A DNA stretch of 64,000 nucleotides, taken from assembly GCF_002161805.1 (NCBI RefSeq), contig NZ_NFIP01000009.1, positions 1 to 64,000 of the forward strand. Reading direction: 5' to 3'. This stretch comes from Collinsella sp. An307 (GTDB taxonomy: Bacteria; Actinomycetota; Coriobacteriia; Coriobacteriales; Coriobacteriaceae). Each line of letters opens with the position of its first letter. Position 1 is the stretch's first letter. Shown here piece after piece: positions 34,601 through 43,515 of the stretch. Both the position numbers and the translations under genes were made by a program. Below the pieces are notes generated by a model. It was not told the origin of the DNA. It ran no database searches and saw only the letters and a list, made by a program, of their open reading frames with translations.

Positions 34601-37175
34601 TGTAGTAGGTTCCGGCCTGAAGCGGCTCGGGCAAGGTCACCGATCCTGTCTCATCGGTGGCGAACTCGGAGAGCTCGACATGATTGGGGTACCATGCCTC
34701 CTGCGTGATGGGGTTCTTGTCCTTATCGAGGAGCTGGAACGTGAAGCCGGCGGCAGGGACCGTGAGGCCGGTCTCGGCGTCGGTTTTCACAATTCGGAGT
34801 CTGCCTTGCACCTGCGCGTTGTCCACGATGTAGTGCAGCGTGGCACCGTCGACCATCTGGTCGGGCCCAATCTGCCACTCGTCCGCCGCGGCGAAGCCTT
34901 CGGGCGTCGTTGAGGCGTCCTCGCGTACGGTATAGCCTTTGGCGTCGTAGGGCAGCGCGCCAGAGATTTCCCCATTGCGTTCGCCTTCCCCGAACCAGAG
35001 GCCGTCTGTCGTGGCCTTGCCGTTCTCGTCGGTTACGAGGGAGCCCACGACCTTACCGGTGGTGTTGCTCACGATCTCGAAGCGCACGCCCCCAGCGGCT
35101 TGCTGGAGGCCGGAGCCCTCCTCGCCCGTGTCGAGGTACTTTACGAGTTCGATGTCGAAGGCGATCGGGTGTTCAACAAAATCGTCCTCTGGTTCGAGCA
35201 CAAATGTGCCGGCATCCGTTATCTGTCCCGCATGGACAACGTAAGTGTGGACCGTGCTGTCGAGCTTGTAGCCCTCAGGCGCTTCGTCCTCCATCACTCG
35301 TATGCTGCCCAAGGGGATGCGATTGAAGCTGGCGTGCCCGGCGCTGTCGGTCGTTGCGGTATGGGTGTCGCCGTTGGCATCGATGAGCTTGTATACTGCG
35401 CCTTCGAGCGAGGCGCCCGGCTGGGGTGCGCCGCCGGTTGCAGAGTCCTTTTTCGCGATGCGCAGCGTGACGGTGCCGGGCTCGTCGGTGAGAGTAACGG
35501 AGGAGGACGCACTGCCGGTCGCAAATGCGATGCGCTCAGGGTTTTTCGCAAACCCAACGGGCGCCTGCTTCTCCACAGCGTAATAGCGCTCGTTTGCATC
35601 GAGCCGATAGCTGGCGTGGCCTGCGTCGTCAGTAGTGATAGTCGTCATGTGCTTGTCGTCCGAGGCCCGGAATATCTCATAGACCGCTCCAGCGTAGGCA
35701 TATTCTTCGTTGCCGTCGCTTACGGTCGCATCCGCTGACACTTTCGTAAAGGTAACGGTCACATGTGGGGCATCGGGCAGGGCGACGGTACTGCCGCTGC
35801 CGGTGTTGAACGCGATCTTCTCCGGGTTCAACGTGAAACCTTCCGGGGCGTTGGTCTCTACGGCGTAGTAATCGGTGTTGGGTTTAAGGTGTAGCATGAA
35901 CGTTCCATCATCACCGGTTGTGTAGGAGCCAACCTTCGTTCCATCGTTCATAAAGATGTCGTAACCGGCTCCAGCAGTTGAGTAGCCCTCAACCGTTACA
36001 TCAACCTGCGGAAGGGAGCTTACCTTTCGAAACGTCACCGGAACATATGGCTCCTCGGGCAGCACGACGTTTGCTGTGTCACCAGCGGTAAACGAGATGC
36101 GTTCGGGATTGAGCACATAGCCTTTTGGCGCCTTGGTTTCTTGTGCGTAATACGACTCCCCTGCCTTGAGCGTTATTGAGGCGCGACCGTCGGCATTTGT
36201 GGTGATTGTGCCGGCAAGTGTGTCATCCTGCGTGCGGCGGATCTCGTAGGTTGCTCCAGCGAGGCTGTAGAACGTTCCCGTTGTGTTGACCTCGGGCATG
36301 GAAGAGGCTTTCTGAAAGTCTATCTCAATGGTGTGCTGTGTTTTGATGACGAGAAACCCTGTTGCGGGGCTTTTCGGTGTTATCTGGGAAATCATGTTGC
36401 CCGGCTGGGAACCGGCAGTAAGGCCGTCGCCGTGGCTCGAGCTGTGCCAGAACTTGTCTTCAGAGGGCGTGTTGCCCCAAAAGAAGCCGATATGATAATC
36501 GTTTCCCGCCACTGCTCGATTGGTATCGATGAAGATGATATCGCCCTTCTCCAACACGCCGGAGGCGAGCATCTCTGCTTTGGTCGCGAAGCGGTAGGTC
36601 GCTACACCGTGGTCGAGCGCCCAGTAGTACCACTTGCGCGCGTTCGTATCGTTGCTCTTGTAGTCGGGGTTCGCGCCGTTCGCGAACGAGCGCCAGGTGG
36701 CAACGCCCGACACGTCGCCGCCGGCATCCATGATGACACGCGAGACAAAGCCCGCGCAGTTCATGTAGGCGCCCACGCCCGGTTTGGGACTGCCGTTGGG
36801 CCAGCGACAGTCCCAGTCGGCCTTGAGGCCGCCCTCGCCGTTGGGGCCGGTGTTGCCGTACGGCGTGCCCAGATAGTAGCTGTCTGACGCGTGCGCCTCG
36901 AGAACAGACTGGATGGTGCGCGTGCAGCCGAGGGCCTGGTCGATGGTGAGCGTGGTTGCCGCGCGGGCGCTTTGGCTGATAAGAAGCGCAGCGACGGTAC
37001 AGCCGAGCAGAGCGAGCAAGAGGGGCAGAAGGCCCTTTAGGCGCACCCCGCGCCTCTTTGCCCTGCGTAGCGTTGGTTTTAGGTTGCGGCAATACGACCC
37101 TGGCGGCATAGCGGATCTTGCATGTCTACCTGAATACGCGCTCCTCTGGCGTGGCCTGAATGGCTTGGTGCCCAT
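31644..37175 (-). CDS. LPQTG-anchored VaFE/SpaA-repeat surface protein with NlpC/P60-like N-terminal domain
   Basis: An 1843-residue surface protein with a signal anchor (about residues 48-72). A cysteine-peptidase-like domain of NlpC/P60 type follows: Cys140 in MNCAGFVSR and His228 in DYHIGFFWG. Then come many SpaA/Cna-B repeats, each with an E box such as YYAQETKAPKGY, YYAVETNAPEGF, YAFVETVPPAGH or YRIWETSAPDGF. Near the end is a VaFE repeat (HDIVAFERLYL) and the sorting signal LPQTG with a hydrophobic helix and a basic tail. Isopeptide bonds probably stiffen the stalk. The start at 37175 has GGAAGGAG upstream. GC content changes inside the gene, high around 32.3-34.9 kb and lower at both ends. 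It forms an operon with the sortase. Confidence 0.9.
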   Translation of the reverse strand: MGTKPFRPRQRSAYSGRHARSAMPPGSYCRNLKPTLRRAKRRGVRLKGLLPLLLALLGCTVAALLISQSARAATTLTIDQALGCTRTIQSVLEAHASDSYYLGTPYGNTGPNGEGGLKADWDCRWPNGSPKPGVGAYMNCAGFVSRVIMDAGGDVSGVATWRSFANGANPDYKSNDTNARKWYYWALDHGVATYRFATKAEMLASGVLEKGDIIFIDTNRAVAGNDYHIGFFWGNTPSEDKFWHSSSHGDGLTAGSQPGNMISQITPKSPATGFLVIKTQHTIEIDFQKASSMPEVNTTGTFYSLAGATYEIRRTQDDTLAGTITTNADGRASITLKAGESYYAQETKAPKGYVLNPERISFTAGDTANVVLPEEPYVPVTFRKVSSLPQVDVTVEGYSTAGAGYDIFMNDGTKVGSYTTGDDGTFMLHLKPNTDYYAVETNAPEGFTLNPEKIAFNTGSGSTVALPDAPHVTVTFTKVSADATVSDGNEEYAYAGAVYEIFRASDDKHMTTITTDDAGHASYRLDANERYYAVEKQAPVGFAKNPERIAFATGSASSSVTLTDEPGTVTLRIAKKDSATGGAPQPGASLEGAVYKLIDANGDTHTATTDSAGHASFNRIPLGSIRVMEDEAPEGYKLDSTVHTYVVHAGQITDAGTFVLEPEDDFVEHPIAFDIELVKYLDTGEEGSGLQQAAGGVRFEIVSNTTGKVVGSLVTDENGKATTDGLWFGEGERNGEISGALPYDAKGYTVREDASTTPEGFAAADEWQIGPDQMVDGATLHYIVDNAQVQGRLRIVKTDAETGLTVPAAGFTFQLLDKDKNPITQEAWYPNHVELSEFATDETGSVTLPEPLQAGTYYIRETAASPVYLLGGEDLEIEISGTAVAAPLAAVAFPDEQAMGRATVTKTCTDGELDGEHVHDEGCAGTLAGAEFDVVAMQDVISPDGTVRAVEGEVADHVVTGEDGKATTKDLYLGAGSATYAFVETVPPAGHVLDETPHEFTLAYANAETPLVEVGVEVSDAPTEIVLDKTVMGHSDALPGAEFAVWSADDELAVTPDEGMAALAVDADGAGHKIELSSPAAYAELAVEIPDSLAATLTGEDGTSFAVEAGTVALDPGKYALELLDPETGEAAEFDGDDELELAADTSYTLTVSESFFTGITSALATDGRVSETVEVAYDEDLGACVATSLEPRTYRVAVDGEDTGGINLIAGETKVYGLGEECSLTELPALLADGTAPQTVTTGDDGLITIRHLAEGSYRIWETSAPDGFLPDGVVHYFTVDRNGMTEGQPSYGIHIEDDFTKVDLSKRDITNEDEIPGATLTVLDSEGNVVDTWVSTEEEHRIEALAPGDYTLVEEMTPHAYDEATAVEFTVEETGEVQRVVMYDEPIEISGEIDKRQQIADPTHPYTDADATADEGGSNNAPVTVSEDGSYDYTVDFRSTSSTWVDEFTVTDELQAVADGFAELTSITTASAGEDYDGLVNVWYKTSATPADYVDPSGANATLGDGHDNPWLSDETTAERLGDDGRVIDYTGWRLWAADLSATEATELSVSDLGLADGETVTAVRLEYGRVEEGFTTRAGGWDRDGLKDAHDDIEGIGEDEAGSPLTLHMAVTDSYRAGSGLENSASVALYRNGGNIEEHERLEDNDEDRVEQTPVEALPRISTALVNADAGTHEAAPGFVKLIDTVTFSGLECDVEHVLVGTLYDRESGQPLRNADGDELSESIVFAPHKREAAIEMGFHIDAAELSGHDIVAFERLYLVDDSKPDSRRLVAEHADLNDANQTVSIKESEPEENPAPDLPQTGTFSIWPILLSMGLIIGIGLAATPARKGGHPKRNRRAR

Positions 37176-37410
37176 GGCTCTCCTTCCCCTCGAAAACGGG
37201 AGGGAAGGATACGCCCGGTGCTCTAACAGAAATAAAGGCGTCTCTAACTAAGGGCAAACGGCGGTCCAAAAGGAATCTTGTCTTTTCTAACCGCGCAGGT
37301 AAAAGGGCATGTTTTAAAGCGAGCGACGGCGCGGGCCGCGCCGGTCTGCCCACAAGTCTTCACGCAGAATACAGGAATTCGGCATTGGCAAAGTCGTTCA
37401 AAAAAACTTG

Positions 37411-37440
37411 TTGACTTGGTACGGGGGCACGAGGTAATAT
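37411..37440 (+). promoter_or_regulatory. promoter of the tRNA-Ile gene
   Basis: TTGACT (37411-37416) and TAATAT (37435-37440) are 18 bases apart, 14 bases before the tRNA. The boxes are close to consensus. Confidence 0.75.
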
Positions 37441-37453
37441 TTCCGAGTGCGTT

Positions 37454-37530
37454 GGACCTGTAGCTCAGTTGGTTAGAGCGTCCGGCTGATAACCGGGAGG
37501 TCACAAGTTCGAATCTTGTCAGGTCCACCA
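37454..37530 (+). tRNA. tRNA-Ile (GAT anticodon)
   Basis: Acceptor GGACCTG pairs with CAGGTCC. The anticodon loop CTGATAA gives GAT and the T arm contains GTTCGAATC. CCA is encoded at 37528-37530. Confidence 0.96.
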
Positions 37531-37540
37531 TTCCTTTCGC

Positions 37541-37585
37541 AATAAACACCCCAGCGAGAGCCGAGTCGCCGCTGGGGTGTTTATT
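37541..37585. repeat. 16-base inverted repeat between two tRNA genes
   Basis: The arms AATAAACACCCCAGCG (37541-37556) and CGCTGGGGTGTTTATT (37570-37585) match perfectly with a 13-base loop. It lies between tRNA-Ile and tRNA-Ala. It could be a terminator that works in both directions, though the T-run is part of the stem. Confidence 0.7.
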
Positions 37586-37590
37586 ACATC

Positions 37591-37666
37591 GGGGGTTTAG
37601 CTCAGCTGGGAGAGCGCGGGCTTTGCAAGCCTGAGGTCAGGGGTTCGATCCCCCTAACCTCCACCA
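37591..37666 (+). tRNA. tRNA-Ala (TGC anticodon)
   Basis: Acceptor GGGGGTT pairs with AACCTCC, with one G-U pair. The anticodon loop CTTTGCAAG gives TGC. The T arm contains GGGGTTCGATCCCC and CCA is encoded at 37664-37666. Confidence 0.96.
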
Positions 37667-37677
37667 TAGAATCGACG

Positions 37678-37703
37678 GCTCCGCGCTTGCGGAGCCTTTT
37701 TTG
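37678..37703 (+). terminator. terminator after tRNA-Ala
   Basis: GGCTCCGC (37678-37685) pairs with GCGGAGCC (37690-37697), followed by a run of T. It ends tRNA-Ala. Confidence 0.88.
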
Positions 37704-37732
37704 TATCGGGGTGCGATGGCGAGGGGCGAACG

Positions 37733-38332
37733 ATGACCCACGACGAAGCTCTGCAGGTGCTCGGGCTCAAGCCCGGTGCCACGCGCGATGAGGTGCAGGT
37801 TGCCTATCGCGAGCTCGCCCAAATGCTCCATCCAGATAAGTTTGCCGATAACAAGCGCCTGCGTGAGCGTGCCGAGGCGCAGATGCGCTCCATCAACGAG
37901 GCGCGCGATATGCTGCTCAAGGGTTTTGGGCAACGTGCGCGGTCCGCGGGCGGCCCCGCTGCCTCCGGCGTCCGGTCCTCTGCAGGTGCCTCACGCACGC
38001 CGGCCTCCATCGCCTTTGAGGCGGAGGTCCGGGCGCATGCCGCCGAGACGGCGCGCCTTGCCGTGGTGGCCCAGGCGCGGACGCTGCGCGAGCGCCGCGG
38101 CGGGATGCTCACGCTCGCTGTGGTTTCGGCGCTTGTTATGCTCGTTACCATGCGCATGCGCGGCACCCTCGGCACGCTCATCTTCTCGGTGGCGTCTATG
38201 CTCACGGTGTGGGGAATCGTCGATGTGGTGATGATTGCCAGCCAGACGCGCGTGCTCGACCGTCGCGCCAAGAACCTTCTGCGCCAGCGCGACAGCGCCG
38301 CCGACATTGCGCGCCGCGCCCGCGAGCTGTAG
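37733..38332 (+). CDS. J-domain protein with C-terminal membrane segments
   Basis: This 199-residue protein begins with a J domain (about residues 2-65): LGLKPGATRDEVQVAYRELA, then the invariant HPDK in MLHPDKFAD, and MRSINEARDMLL. J domains stimulate Hsp70 ATPases. A linker rich in Ala and Gly follows, then two hydrophobic segments (about 125-140 and 145-165) and a basic tail. So the co-chaperone is probably held at the membrane. It is not a full DnaJ, since the zinc and substrate-binding regions are missing. A GAGGGGCG sequence precedes the start. It is 30 bases downstream of the tRNA terminator. Confidence 0.8.
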   Translation: MTHDEALQVLGLKPGATRDEVQVAYRELAQMLHPDKFADNKRLRERAEAQMRSINEARDMLLKGFGQRARSAGGPAASGVRSSAGASRTPASIAFEAEVRAHAAETARLAVVAQARTLRERRGGMLTLAVVSALVMLVTMRMRGTLGTLIFSVASMLTVWGIVDVVMIASQTRVLDRRAKNLLRQRDSAADIARRAREL

Positions 38333-38395
38333 GCGGCCCGCGACCAGATACGTTTTGCGTGCTAGAATGGCCCTGCGAGAGAGAGGACCTGCGAC

Positions 38396-38845
38396 ATGAC
38401 GAACCACAACTCGAACCCCAGCGCCGTGTCGCCGGAACTCGACGAGATGGTCTGCGACCTCATCGGCTATATGCTCGACGAGCTTGCCGAGGGGCGCGAC
38501 CCCGGCACCGCTGCCTGCGCAGAGGACGAGGCGGACGGGCGCATTGAGGCCGTTTTTACCGACGACGGCGAGGAAGCCTGTCTGGAGGCGGCGCAGGCGT
38601 TTATCACGGATAACGCCCGCGGCAATGCCGAGGAAGGGCTGCGCGCTATCGACCGCTATGCCATTGCCTGCACGGGTGCCGTTGAGATTGGGGGCGCCTA
38701 TCGCGATGCTGTGCTCGTGAGCTTTTACGAGCGCGCCTTGCCCACGGGCTATTCCGCCTACGTTCTGTACGAGAACCCCGGTGCAGGGGATCGCTTTGGC
38801 TGGAGCGACCCGGAGCCGGCAGGCGAGGAGCCCGCGCTCATCTAG
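38396..38845 (+). CDS. acidic hypothetical protein
   Basis: An acidic 149-residue protein with no recognised family. It is mostly helical in the first 70 residues (ELDEMVCDLIGYMLDELAEG) and then more beta-like (YAIACTGAVEIGGAYRDAVLVSFYERALPTGYSAYVLYEN). There is no signal sequence, so it should be cytoplasmic. AGAGAGGACC lies upstream and TAGAAT near 38363 may be a -10 box. It follows the J-domain gene on the same strand after 63 bases and precedes typA, so it may be its own transcription unit. Its codon use is normal for the region, which argues that it is a real gene. Confidence 0.7.
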   Translation: MTNHNSNPSAVSPELDEMVCDLIGYMLDELAEGRDPGTAACAEDEADGRIEAVFTDDGEEACLEAAQAFITDNARGNAEEGLRAIDRYAIACTGAVEIGGAYRDAVLVSFYERALPTGYSAYVLYENPGAGDRFGWSDPEPAGEEPALI

Positions 38846-39130
38846 GTGTGTGGAGCCGCCTTGCGTTTACAGAACGCAAACAACCGCTGACCGGCACATC
38901 GTTTACTATTAGTACCGTTTGCGCTAGAGACGCCTTGGCCCCTATGACCTGTTGGTCCTACCCGGCCGATGGCCCTACTGCGCATTCTGATTGATATCGT
39001 CTACAACCCGGCGTGCCCGGCGCCGCGCTCTTCTTCCGCGCGATTTCTGAGCTGTGCGAAGCTGAGCGCGGGAGAAGAGTACGGCGCCGGGCAACCTTTG
39101 GGGATAGAAGAGGCAAGGAGAACTGCAAGT

Positions 39131-40969
39131 ATGCGCGTCGAGAACCTGAGGAACATCGCCATCATCGCACACGTCGACCACGGCAAGACCACGCTCGTCG
39201 ACAAGCTGCTGCGCGCCACGGACGCGTTTCGTGCCAATCAGCAGGTCGAGGAGCGCGTGCTCGACTCCAACGATCAGGAGCGCGAGCGCGGCATCACGAT
39301 CCTCGCCAAGAACTGCTCCATTGAGTACAAGGGCGTGAAGATTAACGTCATCGACACCCCCGGCCATGCCGACTTTGGCGGTGAGGTCGAGCGCGTGCTC
39401 AAGATGGCCGACGGCGCCCTGCTTCTGGTGGACGCCTTTGAGGGCCCCATGCCCCAGACGCGCTTTGTGCTCTCTCACGCCATCGCGTGCGGCCTCAAGA
39501 TTATGATCGTTATCAACAAGATCGATCGCCCGGGTGCTGAGCCGGATCGCGCCTACAACGACTGCCTCGACCTCATGGCCGACCTCGGTGCTACCGACGA
39601 GCAGCTCGAGTTTGCCATGGAGCACGTGGTGTACGCGAGCGCGGTGAACGGCTACGCGCGCCTCGACCCGCTCGCCGACGGCGACGACATGTATCCGCTT
39701 CTCGACATGATCATCCACGAGATGCCCGCGCCCGAGGTGGAGGAGGGCGCGCCGCTCGCCATGCAATGCGTGACCATCGACCACTCGAGCTACGTCGGTC
39801 GCATTGGCATCGGCCGCGTGTACTCCGGCACCATCCACAATGGCGACCAGATCCTTGTGGTCAAAAACGACGGTTCGAGCTCCACGGCCACGGTGAAGCA
39901 GCTCTACACCTTTGACTACCTCGGCCGCACCGAGTGCCAGGAGGTTCAGGCGGGCGACATTGCCGCGGTGGTGGGTATCGACCGCACCGATATCGGCGAC
40001 GTCTACACCGATCCGGAGCACCCCGTGTACCTCGATCCCATCGAGATCGACCCGCCGACGCTGTCGGTTGTCTTTGAGGCGTCGACCTCGCCGCTCGTGG
40101 GCCGCGACGGCGACATTGTGGGCGCGCGCCAGCTGAAGGAGCGCCTCTTTGCCGAGGCCGAGAACAACGTGACCATGAAGATCGAGGAGCTCGAGGACAA
40201 GAGCGGCGTCGAGGTCTCGGGCCGCGGCATCCTGCACCTGTCGGTTCTTATGGAGACCATGCGCCGTGAGGGCTACGAGTTCCAGGTTGGCCGTCCGCGC
40301 GTCCTCATCAAGACTGACGAGCACGGCAACAAGCTCGAGCCTATCGAGCAGGCCGTGGTGGAGTGCCCCGACGAGTACGCGGGCAAGGTCATCGAGGTCT
40401 TTGGTAACGCCGGCGGCACCATGACGAGCATGAACGCGGGCTCAACCGTGACCCACATTGAGTTCCGCATCCCCACCCGCGGCATCATGGGTCTTAAGAA
40501 CCGCATCCTGAACGTCAGCCACGGTGAGGGTGTTTTCTACCACACCTTCTTGGAGTACGGCCTCTTTGCGGGTGATCTGGGCGGGCGCAACAACGGCGCC
40601 ATGATCTCGATGACGACCGAGAAGGCCGTTGCCTACGCGCTCGGCACGCTGCAGGAGCGCGGCCAGCTCTTTGTGGAGCCCGGTACCGAGTGCTACGAGG
40701 GCATGCTCGTGGGCGAGCGCAACAAGCCGGGCGACATGGTGGTCAACATCGCTCGTACCAAGAACCTCGGCAACCAGCGCAGCTCCACTGCCGACATTGC
40801 GGTGCAGCTCACCCCGCCGCGCACCTTCACGCTTGAGGAGGCGCTCGAGTACATCGCTGACGACGAGCTTGTGGAGGTCACGCCTAAGAACATCCGCCTG
40901 CGTAAGCGCATCCTGAACGCGACCGATCGCAAGAAGGCCGCGGTGCGTGCCGGCCAGGTGAACAAGTAA
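39131..40969 (+). CDS. typA: ribosome-associated GTPase TypA/BipA
   Basis: This 612-residue GTPase has all the features of TypA/BipA: G1 AHVDHGKTT (about residues 11-19), the switch region [31 protein letters not shown], and the C-terminal domain with [23 protein letters not shown]. It binds the ribosome and helps 50S assembly and growth at low temperature or stress. The start at 39131 has AAGGAGAACTGC upstream and matches the family start ([17 protein letters not shown]); longer upstream frames start in non-conserved sequence. The gene is followed by a long imperfect hairpin. Confidence 0.95.
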   Translation: MRVENLRNIAIIAHVDHGKTTLVDKLLRATDAFRANQQVEERVLDSNDQERERGITILAKNCSIEYKGVKINVIDTPGHADFGGEVERVLKMADGALLLVDAFEGPMPQTRFVLSHAIACGLKIMIVINKIDRPGAEPDRAYNDCLDLMADLGATDEQLEFAMEHVVYASAVNGYARLDPLADGDDMYPLLDMIIHEMPAPEVEEGAPLAMQCVTIDHSSYVGRIGIGRVYSGTIHNGDQILVVKNDGSSSTATVKQLYTFDYLGRTECQEVQAGDIAAVVGIDRTDIGDVYTDPEHPVYLDPIEIDPPTLSVVFEASTSPLVGRDGDIVGARQLKERLFAEAENNVTMKIEELEDKSGVEVSGRGILHLSVLMETMRREGYEFQVGRPRVLIKTDEHGNKLEPIEQAVVECPDEYAGKVIEVFGNAGGTMTSMNAGSTVTHIEFRIPTRGIMGLKNRILNVSHGEGVFYHTFLEYGLFAGDLGGRNNGAMISMTTEKAVAYALGTLQERGQLFVEPGTECYEGMLVGERNKPGDMVVNIARTKNLGNQRSSTADIAVQLTPPRTFTLEEALEYIADDELVEVTPKNIRLRKRILNATDRKKAAVRAGQVNK

Positions 40970-41541
40970 CGAGCAACGCGCTCGATTCTTATCGGGAGGC
41001 CTCGCTTGGGTTCCCCAAGCGAACGTCCTCGGCCTTGCGGCCTGCGGAATGTTCGCTTAGGGAATCCCGGCTGGGCCTCCTTTGTGTGCGGAGCAGCGCG
41101 TGCATGGGGGTCCTGCTCGCCGCCTTCAAGTAAATGGGCGTCTTTTTGCCGCGCCGTGTTTGCTTTGGCGCCCTTGCGCGGCGGGCTGGGCCCGGAAGTG
41201 GGCATCAAATAATCGATTGCGTGCGGAGCGCCCTTTCTATCGGTTGAATGCGGAGCAAAATCCGCAGGGAGTACTTTAGAAAGATAAAGCGTACTTGGAA
41301 CGAAACTCATTTTGATACCCATTATCGACTCGAACTTGTATCGTTCGGGTGGCTGTGGGGCAAATAGGCTCATCACGCTTGTCCCAGCTGCGAATCTGGT
41401 ATCATCACGTGGCCAATTGCGGTTTGGCGCGTCGGGGCCCAGCGCCTCGCGCGCGGCGATGCCGCACTATAGCGCCCGGCTTTGCCGGGGAGGCGCGCAG
41501 CCATGGCGCGTACCAACTCAGCTCGTTTGGAGGAGGAAGCC
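40970..41541. other. intergenic region between typA and the MFS gene
   Basis: No gene is supported in this 572-base stretch. It contains a long imperfect hairpin at 40995-41083. The right part has lower GC, and TATCAT near 41399 with TTGTCC upstream could be a weak promoter for the MFS gene. Confidence 0.55.
40995..41083 (+). repeat. long imperfect hairpin after typA
   Basis: Complementary blocks are nested: GGAGGCC with GGCCTCC at the outside, TTCCC with GGGAA, AAGCGAAC with GTTCGCTT, and GGCC with GGCC at the tip. The whole forms a rod of about 86 bases with small internal loops, then TTT. It may be the typA terminator or a structured RNA. Confidence 0.6.
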
Positions 41542-42852
41542 ATGGGTATCATGCGCGCCCGACGCACGCAGGCAGATTCGTATAACAAATGGGCCGTGCT
41601 CTTCACGGTAGTTGTGATGTCGTTCATGTCGACGCTCGACAGTAGCGTCGTGAACGTTGCCCTTCCCGCCATGCAACGCGAGCTCGGCGTCTCGGCGGGC
41701 GACATCCAGTGGGTGTCGAGCGTCTACCTGCTGGTTTGCTGCGCCGCCGCCGTTCCTTTTGGCCGGCTGGGCGATCGCGGCGGCAAGGTGCGCTACTTCC
41801 AGCTCGGTGTGGCGCTCTTCACGCTGGGCTCGCTGTTGTGCGGCCTTGCAACAACGCTGCCCGTGCTCGTGGCGGCGCGGGTGGTGCAGGGCGTCGGTGC
41901 GTCGAGCGCTCTTTCTAACAACATGGGTATCGTTACCGAGACGTTCCCCACGCAGGAGCGCGGACGCGCCCTTGGTATCGTGAGCACGTTCGTGTCGCTC
42001 GGCCTCATGTGCGGCCCGGTGCTCGGCGGCATGCTCGTGGCGGCTTTCCCCTGGGAGTCCATCTTCTTGGTCAACGTGCCGGTTGGCATTGCCGCTTTTG
42101 CGGCAGGACTGTGGACGCTGCCGGCGGATGCGCCTCGGCGCGCGCCCGCCGACGGGTGCAGTACCGCGGCCACGTTGGAGCCGGCGGCGCCTTCCTCGCC
42201 CTGGCGCCTGTTTGCTAACGGTGCCTTCACGCTTAACCTCGTGACGATGTTTCTCTGCTTCTTTGCCGTGGGCTCAACCGAGCTGTTGCTGCCCTTCTTT
42301 TTGCAGGACGCCTGCGGTTTTTCGCCCGATGTTGCCGGCGTGATGCTCACCTCTATCCCGCTTGCTATGGCGGTGGTAGGTCCTATCGCGGGCGCGGTGT
42401 CCGACCGTGTGGGCAGCGCCATCCCGTGCCTCGTGGGGCTCGGGATCTACGCCATCGGCATCGCGGTGGTGGGCGTGCTTCCCACCGACGCGGGCGCGGC
42501 GCGCATCTATCTCACCGTTGTGGTTATGTCGCTTGGCACCGGCATGTTCCAGGCGCCCAACAACTCGCTCGTTATGGGCACGGTTGATACCGCTAACCTT
42601 GGCTTTGCGGGGAGCATGGTCTCGCTTGTGCGCAACCTCGGTATGGCGGTGGGCATCACCGGGGGCACGGCGCTTCTCTACGGGCGCATGAGCGCGCTCG
42701 CCGGACACACGGTCTCATCGTATGTGCCGGGAGAGCCCGAACTCTTCCTCGCGGGCTTCTCATTTGCGTTCTTTGTCATCGCCGCGCTGGTGGCGGCGGG
42801 CGCCGTGCTTACGGCGGCGGGTGTCGTCACCAGGCGCCTCCGTCAGAAATAA
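41542..42852 (+). CDS. MFS drug exporter, DHA2 type
   Basis: A 436-residue MFS protein with about 14 hydrophobic stretches at most, probably 12-14 membrane helices. DHA2 motifs are present: the N-terminal LDSSVVNVALPAMQRELG (about residues 33-50), GRLGDRGGKV loop near 75-84, and the helix 5 pattern GPVLGGMLVAAFPWESIFLVNVP. Such proteins export drugs or toxic compounds by proton exchange. The ATG at 41542 is chosen because GGAGGAGGAAG lies just before it. It stands alone between the structured intergenic region and a convergent gene. No regulator gene is beside it, so substrate and control are unknown. Confidence 0.88.
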   Translation: MGIMRARRTQADSYNKWAVLFTVVVMSFMSTLDSSVVNVALPAMQRELGVSAGDIQWVSSVYLLVCCAAAVPFGRLGDRGGKVRYFQLGVALFTLGSLLCGLATTLPVLVAARVVQGVGASSALSNNMGIVTETFPTQERGRALGIVSTFVSLGLMCGPVLGGMLVAAFPWESIFLVNVPVGIAAFAAGLWTLPADAPRRAPADGCSTAATLEPAAPSSPWRLFANGAFTLNLVTMFLCFFAVGSTELLLPFFLQDACGFSPDVAGVMLTSIPLAMAVVGPIAGAVSDRVGSAIPCLVGLGIYAIGIAVVGVLPTDAGAARIYLTVVVMSLGTGMFQAPNNSLVMGTVDTANLGFAGSMVSLVRNLGMAVGITGGTALLYGRMSALAGHTVSSYVPGEPELFLAGFSFAFFVIAALVAAGAVLTAAGVVTRRLRQK

Positions 42853-42866
42853 AGCGCCGCTGCGCG

Positions 42867-43442
42867 CTAAGGCCTGATGAGCTCGATAAACGAGAACGCC
42901 CCGTCCTCATAGCCAAAGTGGAGGATGCCACCGTTGGGCAGGCGCCCGCCAATCAGCTCCCGAGGATCGGTGAGGTGCGAGGTGAAGCTCATGCAGGCGC
43001 CGGCATGCGAGACGGCAAGCACGGTATCGCTCTCGGGGCGCTCCATAATCTCGGTCAGCGCGCCGCGCATGCGCTCGCGGACCTCGGCACGCGTCTCGCC
43101 CCCGTATAGGGGAAAGAGCTTGTCGTAGTATTCGGGCGCGGGGTTGAGGTCTTCGCTCTCGCCCTCAAAGGTGCCAAAGTAGCGCTCGCGCAGGTCCTTG
43201 ACGCGCTCGTAGACAAGGGGGCGGCCGAGCGTCCCGAGCACGATCTCAAGCGTGTCACAGGCGCGCTCCGCCGTGCTGGAAAAGGCAAGGCTGGGCACAA
43301 CGCCGCGCTCGGTCAGCGCCTCTCCCGCGCGCCGCGCTTGGGCAATGCCCTCTTCCGTCAGCGGCGAGTCGCACCATCCCTGGATTTTGTGGCGGAGGTT
43401 AAAGAGCGTCTCGCCGTGGCGCATGAGGTAGAGGTGCTTCAT
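42867..43442 (-). CDS. histidine phosphatase family protein
   Basis: This 191-residue protein belongs to the histidine phosphatase (phosphoglycerate mutase-like) superfamily. The catalytic RHGET lies at residues 8-12 and the second His is in VSHAGACMSF near 145; Arg at about 58 and Glu near 90 fit the phosphate pocket. SPLTEEGIAQARRAGEAL (about 26-43) is the usual second segment. Substrates range from sugar phosphates to nucleotides; the true one cannot be seen. The gene is on the minus strand, divergent from the MBL-fold gene. AGAAAGGGC precedes the start. It is convergent with the MFS exporter gene. Confidence 0.9.
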   Translation of the reverse strand: MKHLYLMRHGETLFNLRHKIQGWCDSPLTEEGIAQARRAGEALTERGVVPSLAFSSTAERACDTLEIVLGTLGRPLVYERVKDLRERYFGTFEGESEDLNPAPEYYDKLFPLYGGETRAEVRERMRGALTEIMERPESDTVLAVSHAGACMSFTSHLTDPRELIGGRLPNGGILHFGYEDGAFSFIELIRP

Positions 43443-43515
43443 GGGAGCCCTTTCTGCGGGGGTGTTTTGACTGGTATGCTCCTATGGTAGCAAGGCAAAG
43501 GGGAAAGGGGAGCGC

